DNA from: Flavobacterium limi
Lineage (GTDB): Bacteria; Bacteroidota; Bacteroidia; Flavobacteriales; Flavobacteriaceae
Direction: 5' to 3'
Assembly (NCBI RefSeq): GCF_010645075.1
Contig: NZ_JAADZV010000008.1
Span: forward strand, 124,001 to 188,000
Length of the DNA: 64,000 bases
Shown here: positions 1 through 8,334 of the stretch, one piece after another
Position numbering within the stretch: the first letter of the stretch is position 1
Layout of the letters: each line of letters opens with the position of its first letter
The notes under the pieces: generated by a model
The model's input: the letters and a program-made list of their open reading frames with translations, nothing else
What the model was told of the DNA's origin: nothing
Database searches by the model: none
Program-made: the position numbers and the translations under genes

Positions 1-1
1 T

Positions 2-706
2 GCGATGCAGCCAAATGATTTTTTCAATGATTTACTGACAAAAACAGCCTTTGCAGAAAGTGATTATTTTAAGCAGATCAATGAAGTTTACCAGTTGCGA
101 AAAATTAAAAAGCAAAAGTACTTAGATAAAATTCCTTTTTCAGATTTTAAAGTATTTGAGAAAGTAATAGCATCGTTGCCCAAAAACAGTCAGTTGCAGA
201 TAAGTAACAGTTCACCCATTCGGTACGCGCAGCTAATTGATATTGATTCTTCGATAGAAGTTTTTTGCAACAGAGGTACAAGTGGAATCGACGGAAGTAC
301 ATCCACTGCAATAGGTGCCGCAGTTGGAAGTCAAAAACAAACCGTTTTTATCACCGGTGATATTAGTTTTTTATATGACAGTAACGCTTTGTGGAATGCT
401 TACATTCCTAAAGATTTCAAAATTATTTTGATTAATAATGGTGGAGGAGGAATTTTCAGAATCTTGCCAGGTCATGAGGAAAAACCTGTTTTTAATACTT
501 ATTTTGAAACTTCACATCATTTAACTGCAGAACACCTGGCAAAAATGTATCAAATGAATTATTTTACAGCAACTGATACAGATTCATTAGAGAAAAGTAT
601 CAGATTATTGTATGAAAAAAATGATGCTCCGAATATTTTAGAAATATTTACGCCAACTTCTGAAAATGATATTATATTAAAACAATATTTTAAAGAACTG
701 ATTTAA
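2..706 (+). CDS. menD: MenD, 3' part (SEPHCHC synthase)
   Basis: This is the C-terminal part of 2-succinyl-5-enolpyruvyl-6-hydroxy-3-cyclohexene-1-carboxylate synthase, the thiamine-diphosphate enzyme that condenses isochorismate with 2-oxoglutarate in menaquinone synthesis. The reading frame is open to the left edge, so the gene is truncated by the window and the methionine at position 5 is internal. About 234 of the usual 550 or so residues are present. Visible hallmarks are the GTSGIDGSTSTAIG segment, the GDISFLYD segment that binds the ThDP diphosphate and metal, and the NNGGGGIF segment typical of MenD. A weak hairpin with a T-run follows the stop. The call rests on motif recognition and is quite certain. 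Confidence 0.93.
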   Translation, partial: AMQPNDFFNDLLTKTAFAESDYFKQINEVYQLRKIKKQKYLDKIPFSDFKVFEKVIASLPKNSQLQISNSSPIRYAQLIDIDSSIEVFCNRGTSGIDGSTSTAIGAAVGSQKQTVFITGDISFLYDSNALWNAYIPKDFKIILINNGGGGIFRILPGHEEKPVFNTYFETSHHLTAEHLAKMYQMNYFTATDTDSLEKSIRLLYEKNDAPNILEIFTPTSENDIILKQYFKELI

Positions 707-715
707 TAATTAAGA

Positions 716-737
716 GCGTCATTGAGACGTTTTTTTA
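716..737 (+). terminator. Weak intrinsic terminator after menD
   Basis: CGTC (717-720) pairs with GACG (726-729) and is followed directly by eight T residues. The stem is short, so the call is tentative, but the position just after the menD stop fits. Confidence 0.4.
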
Positions 738-822
738 TAAACATATTTTTCGCTGTACTCATTTTCAAACTTCGTACATTTGCACTTTAAAACTTAGCTG
801 ACTTGGCTTAGAACTTCATAAT

Positions 823-1677
823 ATGATTGAAATAGGAAAATACAATACACTTACCATATTACGTGATACCAAAGTGGGTTTGTTTTTAGGAAATCCTGAA
901 AAAGACCCGGAAGGAATTCACGATATTTTATTACCCAATAAATACGTTCCAAATGAATTTGAAATAGGCGAAGAACTTGTTGTTTTTGTTTATTTGGACC
1001 ATGAACAGCGTCCGGTTGCGACTACACTTGAGCCTTATATATTGTTGAATGAATTTTCACTTTTAAGAGTAAATTATATCAATCAGGTTGGTGCATTTAT
1101 GGATTGGGGAATGGAGAAAGATATCCTGGTTCCGTTTAAGGAACAGGCCCGTCCGATGGAAAAAGGAAAGCGTTATCTGGTTTATCTTTATATGGATGAA
1201 AAGACAAAACGTTTGGTGGCTTCAAGTAAGTTAAATCAATTTTTGAAAAACGATCACCTCACAGTAGAAAAAGGAGAAGAAGTTGATTTAATAGTTTCGC
1301 ACATTACCGAATTAGGAATTAACGTTATCATCAATGAGCAGCACAAAGGATTGCTTTATAAAGATGAAGTATACGATGATTCGATAAGAACAGGAGACAG
1401 AATGCGTGGTTATATCAAAAACATTCGTCCTGATAATAAAATTGACGTTGCTTTGCAGATACAGGGATATCAGAGTATCGAACCGAATGCAGAGAAAATT
1501 TTAGATGAATTAAGAGCAAACCGCGGATTTTTGCGTTTAAATGACAATTCACATCCTGAAGACATTAAAACAGTATTAAAAATGAGTAAAAAAACCTTTA
1601 AAAAAGCAATTGGAGCTTTGTATAAAGAAAAACTAATCGAAATTAAAGAAGACGGAATTTATTTAGTAAAAGAATAA
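823..1677 (+). CDS. CvfB-like S1-domain RNA-binding protein
   Basis: A 284-residue protein of the CvfB/YitL family. It should contain S1-type OB-fold domains in tandem followed by a C-terminal winged helix (about 225-284, with the KTFKKAIGALYKEKLI helix). Segments such as VGLFLGNP and INQVGAFMDWGMEKDILVPF are typical of this family. The Staphylococcus homologue CvfB influences virulence gene expression and binds RNA; the role in Flavobacterium is not established. A promoter -7 element TACATTTG lies at 775-782, about 40 bases before the ATG. The gene converges on the acyltransferase gene and shares a terminator with it. Confidence 0.85.
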   Translation: MIEIGKYNTLTILRDTKVGLFLGNPEKDPEGIHDILLPNKYVPNEFEIGEELVVFVYLDHEQRPVATTLEPYILLNEFSLLRVNYINQVGAFMDWGMEKDILVPFKEQARPMEKGKRYLVYLYMDEKTKRLVASSKLNQFLKNDHLTVEKGEEVDLIVSHITELGINVIINEQHKGLLYKDEVYDDSIRTGDRMRGYIKNIRPDNKIDVALQIQGYQSIEPNAEKILDELRANRGFLRLNDNSHPEDIKTVLKMSKKTFKKAIGALYKEKLIEIKEDGIYLVKE

Positions 1678-1689
1678 ATCGAATCTCAA

Positions 1690-1731
1690 AAAAAAGCTCA
1701 AAAAGAAATTATTCCTTTTGAGCTTTTTTAT
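1690..1731. terminator. Bidirectional intrinsic terminator
   Basis: AGCTCAAAA (1695-1703) pairs perfectly with TTTTGAGCT (1716-1724), with an A-run on the left and a T-run on the right. It sits between two convergent genes and can terminate in both directions; its right half touches the 3' end of the minus-strand gene. Confidence 0.8.
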
Positions 1732-2597
1732 TTTTTATGCTTCCATCTTTTGTGCGTCCATAAATAATATTCCGGTGCTTCATAAATTTGTTTTTCTACT
1801 TCTCTTATATACATTTCTGTAATTTTAAAATCTTCATAATCTTTTGGATTATCTGCAAGAGAAAGAAAAGTGGCTTCGTAATAACCTCTTTTTACTTTTT
1901 TTACTTTTACCATTATAACGCTTAAATCGTATTTTTTTGCAAGCATCTCAGCGCCGGTATGAACAGGAACTTCAATTCCCATAAAATCGTTTGAATGAAA
2001 AATACGGTCTAATTTTGGTGACTGATCACTTGCTAAGCCATATAAACTCAATTTCCCATCACGCTGGTTTTGCGCCATCATAGGAATTGCTTGTTTAGTT
2101 GGAATCAACTCTGTATTGTATTTTGAACGGATTTTTCGAATCAGTCTATCAAAATACGGATTAGCGAGTTTTTTATAAACAGCAACTCCCTGAAAACCCA
2201 GTTTTGGATTAATGGTTAAAAGCCATTCGTAACTTGCATAATGCGAGGCTACTAATATTACGCTTTTTCCTTTTTTTGCATAATCAAGTATCAGATCTAT
2301 ATTGGTAACATGAAATCTTTTTTCCATTTCCTCAGGCGAAATACTCATTGTTTTGATCATTTCCAAAAACATGTCGCACATATGCTGATAAAATTTCTTT
2401 TCAACTTTTTTTCTTTCAGCATCGTTCAAATGAGGTAATGCAAGTGTCAGATTTGCACGGACCACTTTTTTACGGTATCCAATAACATAATACACAAGTA
2501 CATATACACAATTGGAAAACCAGTAAAATATTTTAAAGGGAAGTATAGAAATAAGCCAAAGTAAAGGGTAGGCCAAAATGTAAACAAGAAACTGCAT
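1728..2597 (-). CDS. Lysophospholipid / lipid A-type acyltransferase
   Basis: A 289-residue membrane-associated acyltransferase of the LpxL/HtrB-like family that transfers acyl chains to lipid A precursors or related lipids at the inner membrane. The N-terminus is hydrophobic (about residues 1-40), matching a membrane anchor. The catalytic HX4E motif is seen as HYASYE with His119 and Glu124. A second conserved block contains SDQSPK near the middle, as in this family. In Bacteroidota, genes like this supply late acyltransferase steps of lipid A or aminolipids. It is transcribed convergently with the S1-domain gene and divergently from the rhomboid gene. The exact substrate cannot be told from sequence. 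Confidence 0.88.
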   Translation of the reverse strand: MQFLVYILAYPLLWLISILPFKIFYWFSNCVYVLVYYVIGYRKKVVRANLTLALPHLNDAERKKVEKKFYQHMCDMFLEMIKTMSISPEEMEKRFHVTNIDLILDYAKKGKSVILVASHYASYEWLLTINPKLGFQGVAVYKKLANPYFDRLIRKIRSKYNTELIPTKQAIPMMAQNQRDGKLSLYGLASDQSPKLDRIFHSNDFMGIEVPVHTGAEMLAKKYDLSVIMVKVKKVKRGYYEATFLSLADNPKDYEDFKITEMYIREVEKQIYEAPEYYLWTHKRWKHKK

Positions 2598-2709
2598 TTA
2601 AATTTTTTTCACAAAGATAAAATAAAAAAAATGCCAGCTTTAAATTTTAGTAATTCTCTAACCTTTCTGGCAGATTGATTATATTTACAACTCACAATAA
2701 TTATTATTT

Positions 2710-3348
2710 ATGAATATCATTTTATTAGGGATTATCATTGCAAATGTTTTGATTAGTTACAAAGGCTTCAATGATCTTTATTTTTTCAGGAAATACGAAT
2801 TTCATGTAGGAAGCATTCGCTCGGGGGAACAAATCAGGATGTTGTCATCGGGTTTTTTGCATGTCGATATGATGCATTTAGTATTTAATATGCTGACACT
2901 GTGGTTTTTTGCCCCGGTAGTCTTAAATTGGCTGGGTACTTTTTCTTTTGCTTTAGTTTATTTTGGGAGCTTAATTTTTGGAAGCCTCCTTACTATGATT
3001 TTTCATAAAAATGATTATAGCTACAGGGCAGTTGGAGCATCAGGCGCTGTAACGGGAGTTTTATATTCTGCTATTTTATTACAGCCTGATATGATGTTGG
3101 GAATCTTTTTTGTGATTCCGATTCCAGCCTATCTTTTCGGAATTTTATATTTACTATATTCTATTTATGGAATGAAAGCCAAGAATGACAATATTGGTCA
3201 TACGGCGCATTTTGGAGGAGCTGTAGGAGGTTATTTGATTACTTTGATAAAAGAACCTTCATTGATGACAGATCATAGTTTGATGACCATTTTACTCGCG
3301 ATTCCTATTTTGATACTTTTTGTTATGGCGAAATTGGGGAAATTGTAA
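2710..3348 (+). CDS. Rhomboid family intramembrane serine protease
   Basis: A 212-residue polytopic membrane protein. The family cleaves transmembrane substrates inside the bilayer. The catalytic serine is visible in GASGAVTG (Ser111), and the catalytic histidine in HTAHFGG (His167 most likely). The HVDMMHLVFNM segment with histidines and Asn is the usual second-helix signature. About six membrane segments can be counted, the compact bacterial form. It starts 112 bases after the divergent acyltransferase start. It is followed by the SIMPL gene 52 bases downstream in the same direction, so the two may be co-transcribed. Confidence 0.92.
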   Translation: MNIILLGIIIANVLISYKGFNDLYFFRKYEFHVGSIRSGEQIRMLSSGFLHVDMMHLVFNMLTLWFFAPVVLNWLGTFSFALVYFGSLIFGSLLTMIFHKNDYSYRAVGASGAVTGVLYSAILLQPDMMLGIFFVIPIPAYLFGILYLLYSIYGMKAKNDNIGHTAHFGGAVGGYLITLIKEPSLMTDHSLMTILLAIPILILFVMAKLGKL

Positions 3349-3400
3349 TGCTGGCACAACTTTTGAAATGCCCTTATCAATAATTTTAAATATAACAAAA

Positions 3401-4090
3401 ATGAAAAAACTAGTATTATTTTTAACAATAGTGTTTATGACTATGTCTTACGGACAGGAAACCAAGCAAATTCCCCAAATCAATGTTAACGGAGAAGGAA
3501 AAGTAAAAATAGCCCCGGATCAGGTTTCAATATCTGCCACAGTTGAAACCAAAGGAAATAATGCTAAAGATGTCAAAAGACAAAATGATGAAAAGATTGA
3601 TGCTGTTTTAAAATTCATCAAAAAACTGAATATTCCAACGGCTGATTTCAGAACAAAACAGGTTGCACTGAATCCGCAGTACGATTATGAAAAAAAGAAA
3701 ACCAGTTATAATGCTGTCCAGACAGTAGAAATTCTGTTGAAAGATTTATCAAAATATGATGAATTAATGGAAGGATTAGTACAACAGGGAATTAATCGTA
3801 TTGATAAAGTTTCTTTTGAATCGTCTAAATTAGCACAACATCAATCAGAGGCCAGAAAATTAGCTATGAAAGATGCTAAAGCAAAAGCAGAAGATTATGT
3901 TTCTGTTTTAGGACAAAAAGTAGGGAAGGCCTTTGTTATTTCTGACAATTCACAAATATACCATCCTCAGCCAATGTATGCTGCTATGCGAATGAAAGAA
4001 TCTGCAGATGCAGGTCCATCTAATGAAACTATGGCAATAGGCGAAATTGAGATAATGGCTAATGTAAGCGTTAGTTTTATTCTGGAATAA
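3401..4090 (+). CDS. SIMPL (DUF541) domain periplasmic/outer membrane protein
   Basis: A 229-residue secreted protein with a SIMPL/DUF541 domain, the family of Brucella BP26/OMP28 and E. coli YggE. The signal peptide spans about 1-18, ending in SYG before Q. The domain follows from about residue 25 (INVNGEGKVKIAPDQVSISATVE) to the end, with the typical ARKLAMKDAKAKAEDY helix near residue 155. An in-frame methionine exists upstream at 3320, but it overlaps the rhomboid gene and adds a tail that does not look like a leader, so 3401 is preferred. Function is poorly defined; family members form ring-like assemblies or help against oxidative stress. A terminator hairpin follows. Confidence 0.86.
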   Translation: MKKLVLFLTIVFMTMSYGQETKQIPQINVNGEGKVKIAPDQVSISATVETKGNNAKDVKRQNDEKIDAVLKFIKKLNIPTADFRTKQVALNPQYDYEKKKTSYNAVQTVEILLKDLSKYDELMEGLVQQGINRIDKVSFESSKLAQHQSEARKLAMKDAKAKAEDYVSVLGQKVGKAFVISDNSQIYHPQPMYAAMRMKESADAGPSNETMAIGEIEIMANVSVSFILE

Positions 4091-4114
4091 ATATTTACAT
4101 TTTACTATTTATAT

Positions 4115-4153
4115 AATCCAAATGCCAATCAACCTGGTGTTTGGATTTTTTTT
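4115..4153 (+). terminator. Intrinsic terminator after SIMPL gene
   Basis: AATCCAAA (4115-4122) pairs with TTTGGATT (4140-4147) and is followed by a run of T residues. Confidence 0.7.
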
Positions 4154-4263
4154 TGCCAATTTCACTTGGTCACTATTTTTGAAGTGAAATAAAAAAGACA
4201 GTATTAAACTACATATTGATTGATTTCTTAGATTTGTATGAAGCATAATAAAAAAGTTGTATC

Positions 4264-5229
4264 ATGCCAATAATTGAACAATCAGAATATAATTTACCTC
4301 CTGTTATTCATCGAAACAGACACATTTCTACTATTTATGCCGCTTTATTTAAAAGGTTTGAAGTTCCTGCATATACCAGGGAAAAACACGAACTGAATGA
4401 TGGAGATTTTATCAATATTGATTTTATTATAAATGATCCTAAAAAAGCAGTTATTTTATGTCATGGTTTAGAAGGTGATTCGCGCAGGACGTACAATAAT
4501 AGCTGTTCAGCTTATTTTCAACAAAAAGGTTTTTCAGTTTTCGCATGGAATAACCGTAGCTGTGGAGGGGAAATGAATCGCTTGCCTAGACTTTATCATC
4601 ACGGTGCAGTTGACGATTTGGATACAGTGGTTCAGTTTGTTTTAAAGAAAGGATTCGAAGAAGTTTATCTGATTGGCTTTTCAATGGGAGGTGTTCAGCT
4701 TCTTAATTATTTTGGCTGGACAAAGATCGATGAACGCATAAAAGCGGCTGTATCAATTTCAGTACCAACCCATATAGCAACAAGTGCTGCTATTCTCAAA
4801 CAAGGTTTTAACAGAGTTTATCTAAAGAATTTTACAATAGATATTAAAAGAAAACTCAAATATAAAGCAGCACAGTTTCCTGATTTTGTAAATCGTAACC
4901 AGATTGATAAAATTTCTTCTTTTGATGAAGTTGACCAATATTTTACAGCACCATTGCATGGATTTGCCAGCCGTGATGAATATTATGAGCGTGTTTCTCC
5001 GGAATTTTCCCTAAAAAATATTACCACTCCGGTTTTAATTATCAATTCGCTTGATGATCCTTTTTTAGGGGAAAGATGCTATCCCAGAAGTATAGCCCGG
5101 AACAGTAGCTATGTTTACCTGGAAACTCCAAAGTATGGTGGACACTGCGCTTTTCCTATGCGAAATTCAACCTATTCTTATGCAGAGAAAAGAGCTTTCG
5201 AGTTTTTTGAATCTATGCAAACTAGATAA
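4264..5229 (+). CDS. YheT-like alpha/beta hydrolase
   Basis: A 321-residue cytoplasmic hydrolase of the YheT/embryogenesis-associated EMB8 family. The catalytic triad can be placed: Ser140 in GFSMGG, Asp264 or Asp265 in SLDDPF, and His294 in GGHCAF. The oxyanion region HGLEGDSRRTY and the NNRSCGGEMNRLPRLYHHG block are diagnostic for this subfamily. Substrates are unknown; related proteins act as short-chain ester hydrolases. A promoter -7 element TAGATTTG lies at 4229-4236. It appears to be a single-gene unit with no link to the following pectin locus. Confidence 0.88.
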   Translation: MPIIEQSEYNLPPVIHRNRHISTIYAALFKRFEVPAYTREKHELNDGDFINIDFIINDPKKAVILCHGLEGDSRRTYNNSCSAYFQQKGFSVFAWNNRSCGGEMNRLPRLYHHGAVDDLDTVVQFVLKKGFEEVYLIGFSMGGVQLLNYFGWTKIDERIKAAVSISVPTHIATSAAILKQGFNRVYLKNFTIDIKRKLKYKAAQFPDFVNRNQIDKISSFDEVDQYFTAPLHGFASRDEYYERVSPEFSLKNITTPVLIINSLDDPFLGERCYPRSIARNSSYVYLETPKYGGHCAFPMRNSTYSYAEKRAFEFFESMQTR

Positions 5230-5640
5230 ATAAAGTTTTTTGAACAATTACAAGTATGCGATGAAGAAAAATTGTTATTTATTAAATAGGCAGCTTACAG
5301 AGTTTAGGGCTGAAGGCTGTAAATCATTAATCTATTTCGCGATAAATCCAGCTGTCATGGTAAGTACCATATAGTTCCTTGGCTTTAAGCTTTTACGGCT
5401 ACCTGCTTCACAAAATTAGATTTCCAACATCAATCTTCACCGTTTTATTGTTTGGATTCAAATCGTTTTAGGATGTAGGACAGTTTTTTTAATAAATTGC
5501 ATGAAACATTATTCTACCCTAAAATCACTTCGCACAGGTTTGTATATCAATATGATGGAAATGTAAATATTTTATAGAAAGGCAGCTTTTAAAATTTTAC
5601 GCGGAGTTATTTCTTCATTTTAAGGATATATAGCTATTTG
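5230..5640. other. Non-coding stretch, nothing recognised
   Basis: About 410 bases between the hydrolase gene and the promoter of the pectin lyase gene. No open frame of convincing length, no known RNA and no repeat was recognised. The minus strand contains short protein-like pieces interrupted by stops that could not be assigned to a family. Confidence 0.4.
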
Positions 5641-5642
5641 TA

Positions 5643-5697
5643 CTCCCTTTTATTGTATTTTGTCCCCTTATTAAAGTCCGGCAAAATTTTATATTTG
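5643..5697 (+). promoter_or_regulatory. Locus promoter, copy 1 (upstream of PL11 gene)
   Basis: A C-rich bipartite motif (CTCCC at 5643-5647 and TTATTGTATTTTGTCCCCT at 5650-5668) is followed after 22 bases by the -7 element TATATTTG (5690-5697). The 19-bp core matches the copy before the susC gene at 18 of 19 positions. The placement just upstream of -35-like territory suits an activator such as the HTCS encoded at 27102-31415. Binding is inferred, the sequence similarity is seen. Confidence 0.7.
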
Positions 5698-5731
5698 ATT
5701 TAATTTACTAATCTAACCAACCAAATAATTT

Positions 5732-7900
5732 ATGAACCAGAAAATTACATGCTTTTTTTTGAAAAAAGCAGCGCTTCTATGCCTGTTTTTCTTTGGAATA
5801 ACGATTCAGATTAATGCCCAGCGAACTGTTGAAAAACTAAATCACGGTCTTATTGCCATACGTTTAAACACCAACCAGGTTTACGTGGGCTGGAGAATGC
5901 TGGGGACAGAGCCAACTGACGTAAGTTATAATTTGTATTGTGATAATGTTAAAATAGCTGAGAGTCCTTTTACAACTTCAACTAATTATACCCATAACAC
6001 GGCAGCCAACGGAGTTTATTCAGTGCGTCCGATTATTAACGGTACCGAAGTGTCCGATTCTGAAACTGCCACAGTATGGGCCAATCAGTATTTGGATATT
6101 GCCATGCAGATACCACCAGGCGGAACTAATGTAGACGGATCTTATACCTATAACGTAAACGATTGCAGCGTGGGAGATGTAGATGGTGACGGTCAATATG
6201 AAATCTTCGTAAAATGGGATCCCTCCAATTCAAAAGACAATTCCCAACCGGGTTTTACAGGAAATGTTTATATTGATTGTTACCGTTTAGACGGGACACG
6301 TTTATGGAGAATTGATTTAGGTAAAAATATCCGTGCAGGTGCCCATTATACCCAATTTATGGTGTACGATCTGGATTCTGATGGTAAAGCCGAAATGGCT
6401 TGCAGAACAGCTGACGGAACCATAGACGGAACAGGAGTTGTTATTGGGGATGCATTAGCAGACTACAGAAACCCTAATGGAAGTAAAACTTCAACAAGTA
6501 CATATGGTGCAGTTATTTCTGGTCCTGAATTTTTAACTGTTTTCAACGGACTTACAGGAAAAGCAATGGCTTCTACTAATTATTTGCCTGCGCGTGGAAC
6601 TGTATCCTCATGGGGTGATAGTTATGGAGGCCGTTCGGAACGTTTTGTTGCTGCAGTCGCTTATCTTGACGGTTCAAAACCCAGTTTGGTAATGGGTCGC
6701 GGCTATTATACCAGATTAGTACGTGTGGCCTGGGACTGGAGAAACAACACCCTTTCCCAAAGGTGGATTTTTGATAGTGCCGCATCGGGAAATTCTGCTG
6801 TGGCAGGTATGGGAAATCATCAAATGACCGTAGGCGATGTAGATGGTGACGGCAAAGATGAAATATTCAATGGCTCCAGCGGTATTGACGATGATGGAAC
6901 AAAATTATACGCCAACACACTGGGACATGGTGATGCTTTGCACATGACCGACATGGATCCTGATCGCCCTGGACTTGAAATATGGCAGTGCCTGGAAGAA
7001 CCTGCTAAATACAAAACGAATGGCCTTGTTTTTTTAGATGCCCAAACTGGGACAACGTTATGGGGAATGCCGGCAAATACAGATGTAGGCCGCTGCAATG
7101 CAGCAGATATTGATCCACGTTATAAAGGATATGAATGTTTTGGCAGTGCAGGAATAAAAGATGCATCAGGTGTTACGACTACCACAAATTATTTAATGGA
7201 CTGTAAAGGAAACCTTATCAGCAATAAAAAACCTTCACAGAATTTTTCAATTTGGTGGGATGCTGATTTGAATCGGGAGTTATTGGATTCAAATAAAATA
7301 GACAAATGGGATTATCTTAATGGTAAAACCAGTAATATGTTAACTGCAACCGGATATTCTTCAAACAATACCACTAAAGCGACCCCATGCCTGAGTGCTG
7401 ACCTCTTCGGAGACTGGAGAGAAGAAGTTATTTTTCGAAAAGATGATAATTCTTCTATCAGGATTTACACTACCAAAATTCCTACTACCAATAGATTGTA
7501 TACTTTGATGCACGATACTCAGTACAGAACGGCAATTGCATGGCAAAATTCGGCTTACAATCAGCCTCCGCATCCAGGTTATTATTTGGGGGTAGATATG
7601 GCTCCGCAAACGCAACCCAACATAATGACCACAGATGTAACTTTAGCAACCGATGATTTTTCAAATGCATCGTCTTCAGCCAATGCTGTTTTATATCCAA
7701 ATCCTGCCAGTCAGACTTTTACAATTATGGCTTCGGGCAAATTTACCTATACGATTCACAACCTTACAGGTCAAAAAGTAGGATCCGGAGAAGGCGAAAA
7801 CCAGACCGAGGTCGGATCAATAGCTCCATCAGCAGGAGTTTACATTATTACTGTGAAATCTGAAAAAGGAACTTCTACAATCAAACTGGTTAAGGAATAA
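5732..7900 (+). CDS. PL11 rhamnogalacturonan lyase, T9SS-secreted
   Basis: A 722-residue secreted lyase of polysaccharide lyase family 11, which cuts the rhamnose-galacturonate backbone of rhamnogalacturonan I by beta-elimination. The signal peptide is about 1-29 (ending NA before Q). The catalytic eight-bladed propeller fills about 30-630, with repeated calcium-binding loops such as DVDGDGQYEI, DSDGKAEM and DVDGDGKDEI. The last 75 or so residues (from about LYPNPASQTF) form a type A T9SS sorting domain ending in KLVKE, so the enzyme is exported across the outer membrane and probably surface-attached or released. An A/C-rich leader with AACCAACCAA precedes the ATG. It forms its own unit, with a terminator after it, in front of the susCD operon. 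Confidence 0.94.
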   Translation: MNQKITCFFLKKAALLCLFFFGITIQINAQRTVEKLNHGLIAIRLNTNQVYVGWRMLGTEPTDVSYNLYCDNVKIAESPFTTSTNYTHNTAANGVYSVRPIINGTEVSDSETATVWANQYLDIAMQIPPGGTNVDGSYTYNVNDCSVGDVDGDGQYEIFVKWDPSNSKDNSQPGFTGNVYIDCYRLDGTRLWRIDLGKNIRAGAHYTQFMVYDLDSDGKAEMACRTADGTIDGTGVVIGDALADYRNPNGSKTSTSTYGAVISGPEFLTVFNGLTGKAMASTNYLPARGTVSSWGDSYGGRSERFVAAVAYLDGSKPSLVMGRGYYTRLVRVAWDWRNNTLSQRWIFDSAASGNSAVAGMGNHQMTVGDVDGDGKDEIFNGSSGIDDDGTKLYANTLGHGDALHMTDMDPDRPGLEIWQCLEEPAKYKTNGLVFLDAQTGTTLWGMPANTDVGRCNAADIDPRYKGYECFGSAGIKDASGVTTTTNYLMDCKGNLISNKKPSQNFSIWWDADLNRELLDSNKIDKWDYLNGKTSNMLTATGYSSNNTTKATPCLSADLFGDWREEVIFRKDDNSSIRIYTTKIPTTNRLYTLMHDTQYRTAIAWQNSAYNQPPHPGYYLGVDMAPQTQPNIMTTDVTLATDDFSNASSSANAVLYPNPASQTFTIMASGKFTYTIHNLTGQKVGSGEGENQTEVGSIAPSAGVYIITVKSEKGTSTIKLVKE

Positions 7901-7936
7901 AGTTTAAGTTCAGAATTTAAAATTCATTTTTATCAT

Positions 7937-7971
7937 TACCCCCGGGAGCTTCTTTTCCGGGGTATTTTTTT
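7937..7971 (+). terminator. Intrinsic terminator after PL11 gene
   Basis: TACCCCCGG (7937-7945) pairs with CCGGGGTA (7957-7964) with one bulge, and a run of seven T residues follows. It separates the lyase from the susC operon. Confidence 0.85.
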
Positions 7972-8057
7972 GCTGTAAATTATAATTGAAAGGAAGGCGT
8001 TTTTGTGCGCGTTTTTTTTCTAATGTCAATAAAAACAGGTGTTTCGTGTTATTTGAA

Positions 8058-8111
8058 CCCCCTATTATTGTATTTCGTCCCCTCTCTAAGATAAGCTGGA
8101 TTTTATATTTG
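8058..8111 (+). promoter_or_regulatory. Locus promoter, copy 2 (upstream of susC)
   Basis: CCCCC (8058-8062) and TTATTGTATTTCGTCCCCT (8065-8083) are followed after 21 bases by TATATTTG (8104-8111). The core is nearly identical to copy 1, and the spacing to the -7 element differs by only one base, which argues for a shared activator. Confidence 0.72.
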
Positions 8112-8334
8112 CTATCAATCAGATGACATCGAAGCTATCGTTTCAAATCAAAAAAAAGCTGATGAATTAGTGTGTTTTTTACTTCAGAAGAAAAAACAAA
8201 AACAAGTAGAGATGGAAAAAAAATACGATATGAAGAAAAAATTATGATATCAAAATGCAGGTTTTAGTATGGGAATACTATCTGTAAAAACAATGAATGT
8301 GAATTTTACTAACCAACCAAACCAACCAAAAAGT
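8112..8334 (+). other. Long 5' leader of susC
   Basis: About 220 bases lie between the predicted -7 element and the susC start. The last part is A/C-rich, with AACCAACCAAACCAACCAAA at 8311-8330, and lacks a Shine-Dalgarno sequence. An upstream in-frame ATG at 8269 would place this low-complexity stretch in the protein, so it is treated here as leader. Confidence 0.5.

Noticed and set aside
3320..3400. Longer start for the SIMPL protein
   Set aside because: It overlaps the rhomboid gene and puts 27 residues ahead of a good signal peptide.
5230..5640. Possible transposase remnant on the minus strand
   Set aside because: Short protein-like pieces are broken by stops and match no transposase motif that I can name.
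6576..7700. Several minus-strand frames inside the PL11 gene
   Set aside because: They lie antisense to a convincing gene, show no family features and no promoter.
8269..8334. Longer start for the first SusC
   Set aside because: It would translate the A/C-rich leader into a low-complexity N-terminus ahead of the signal peptide.
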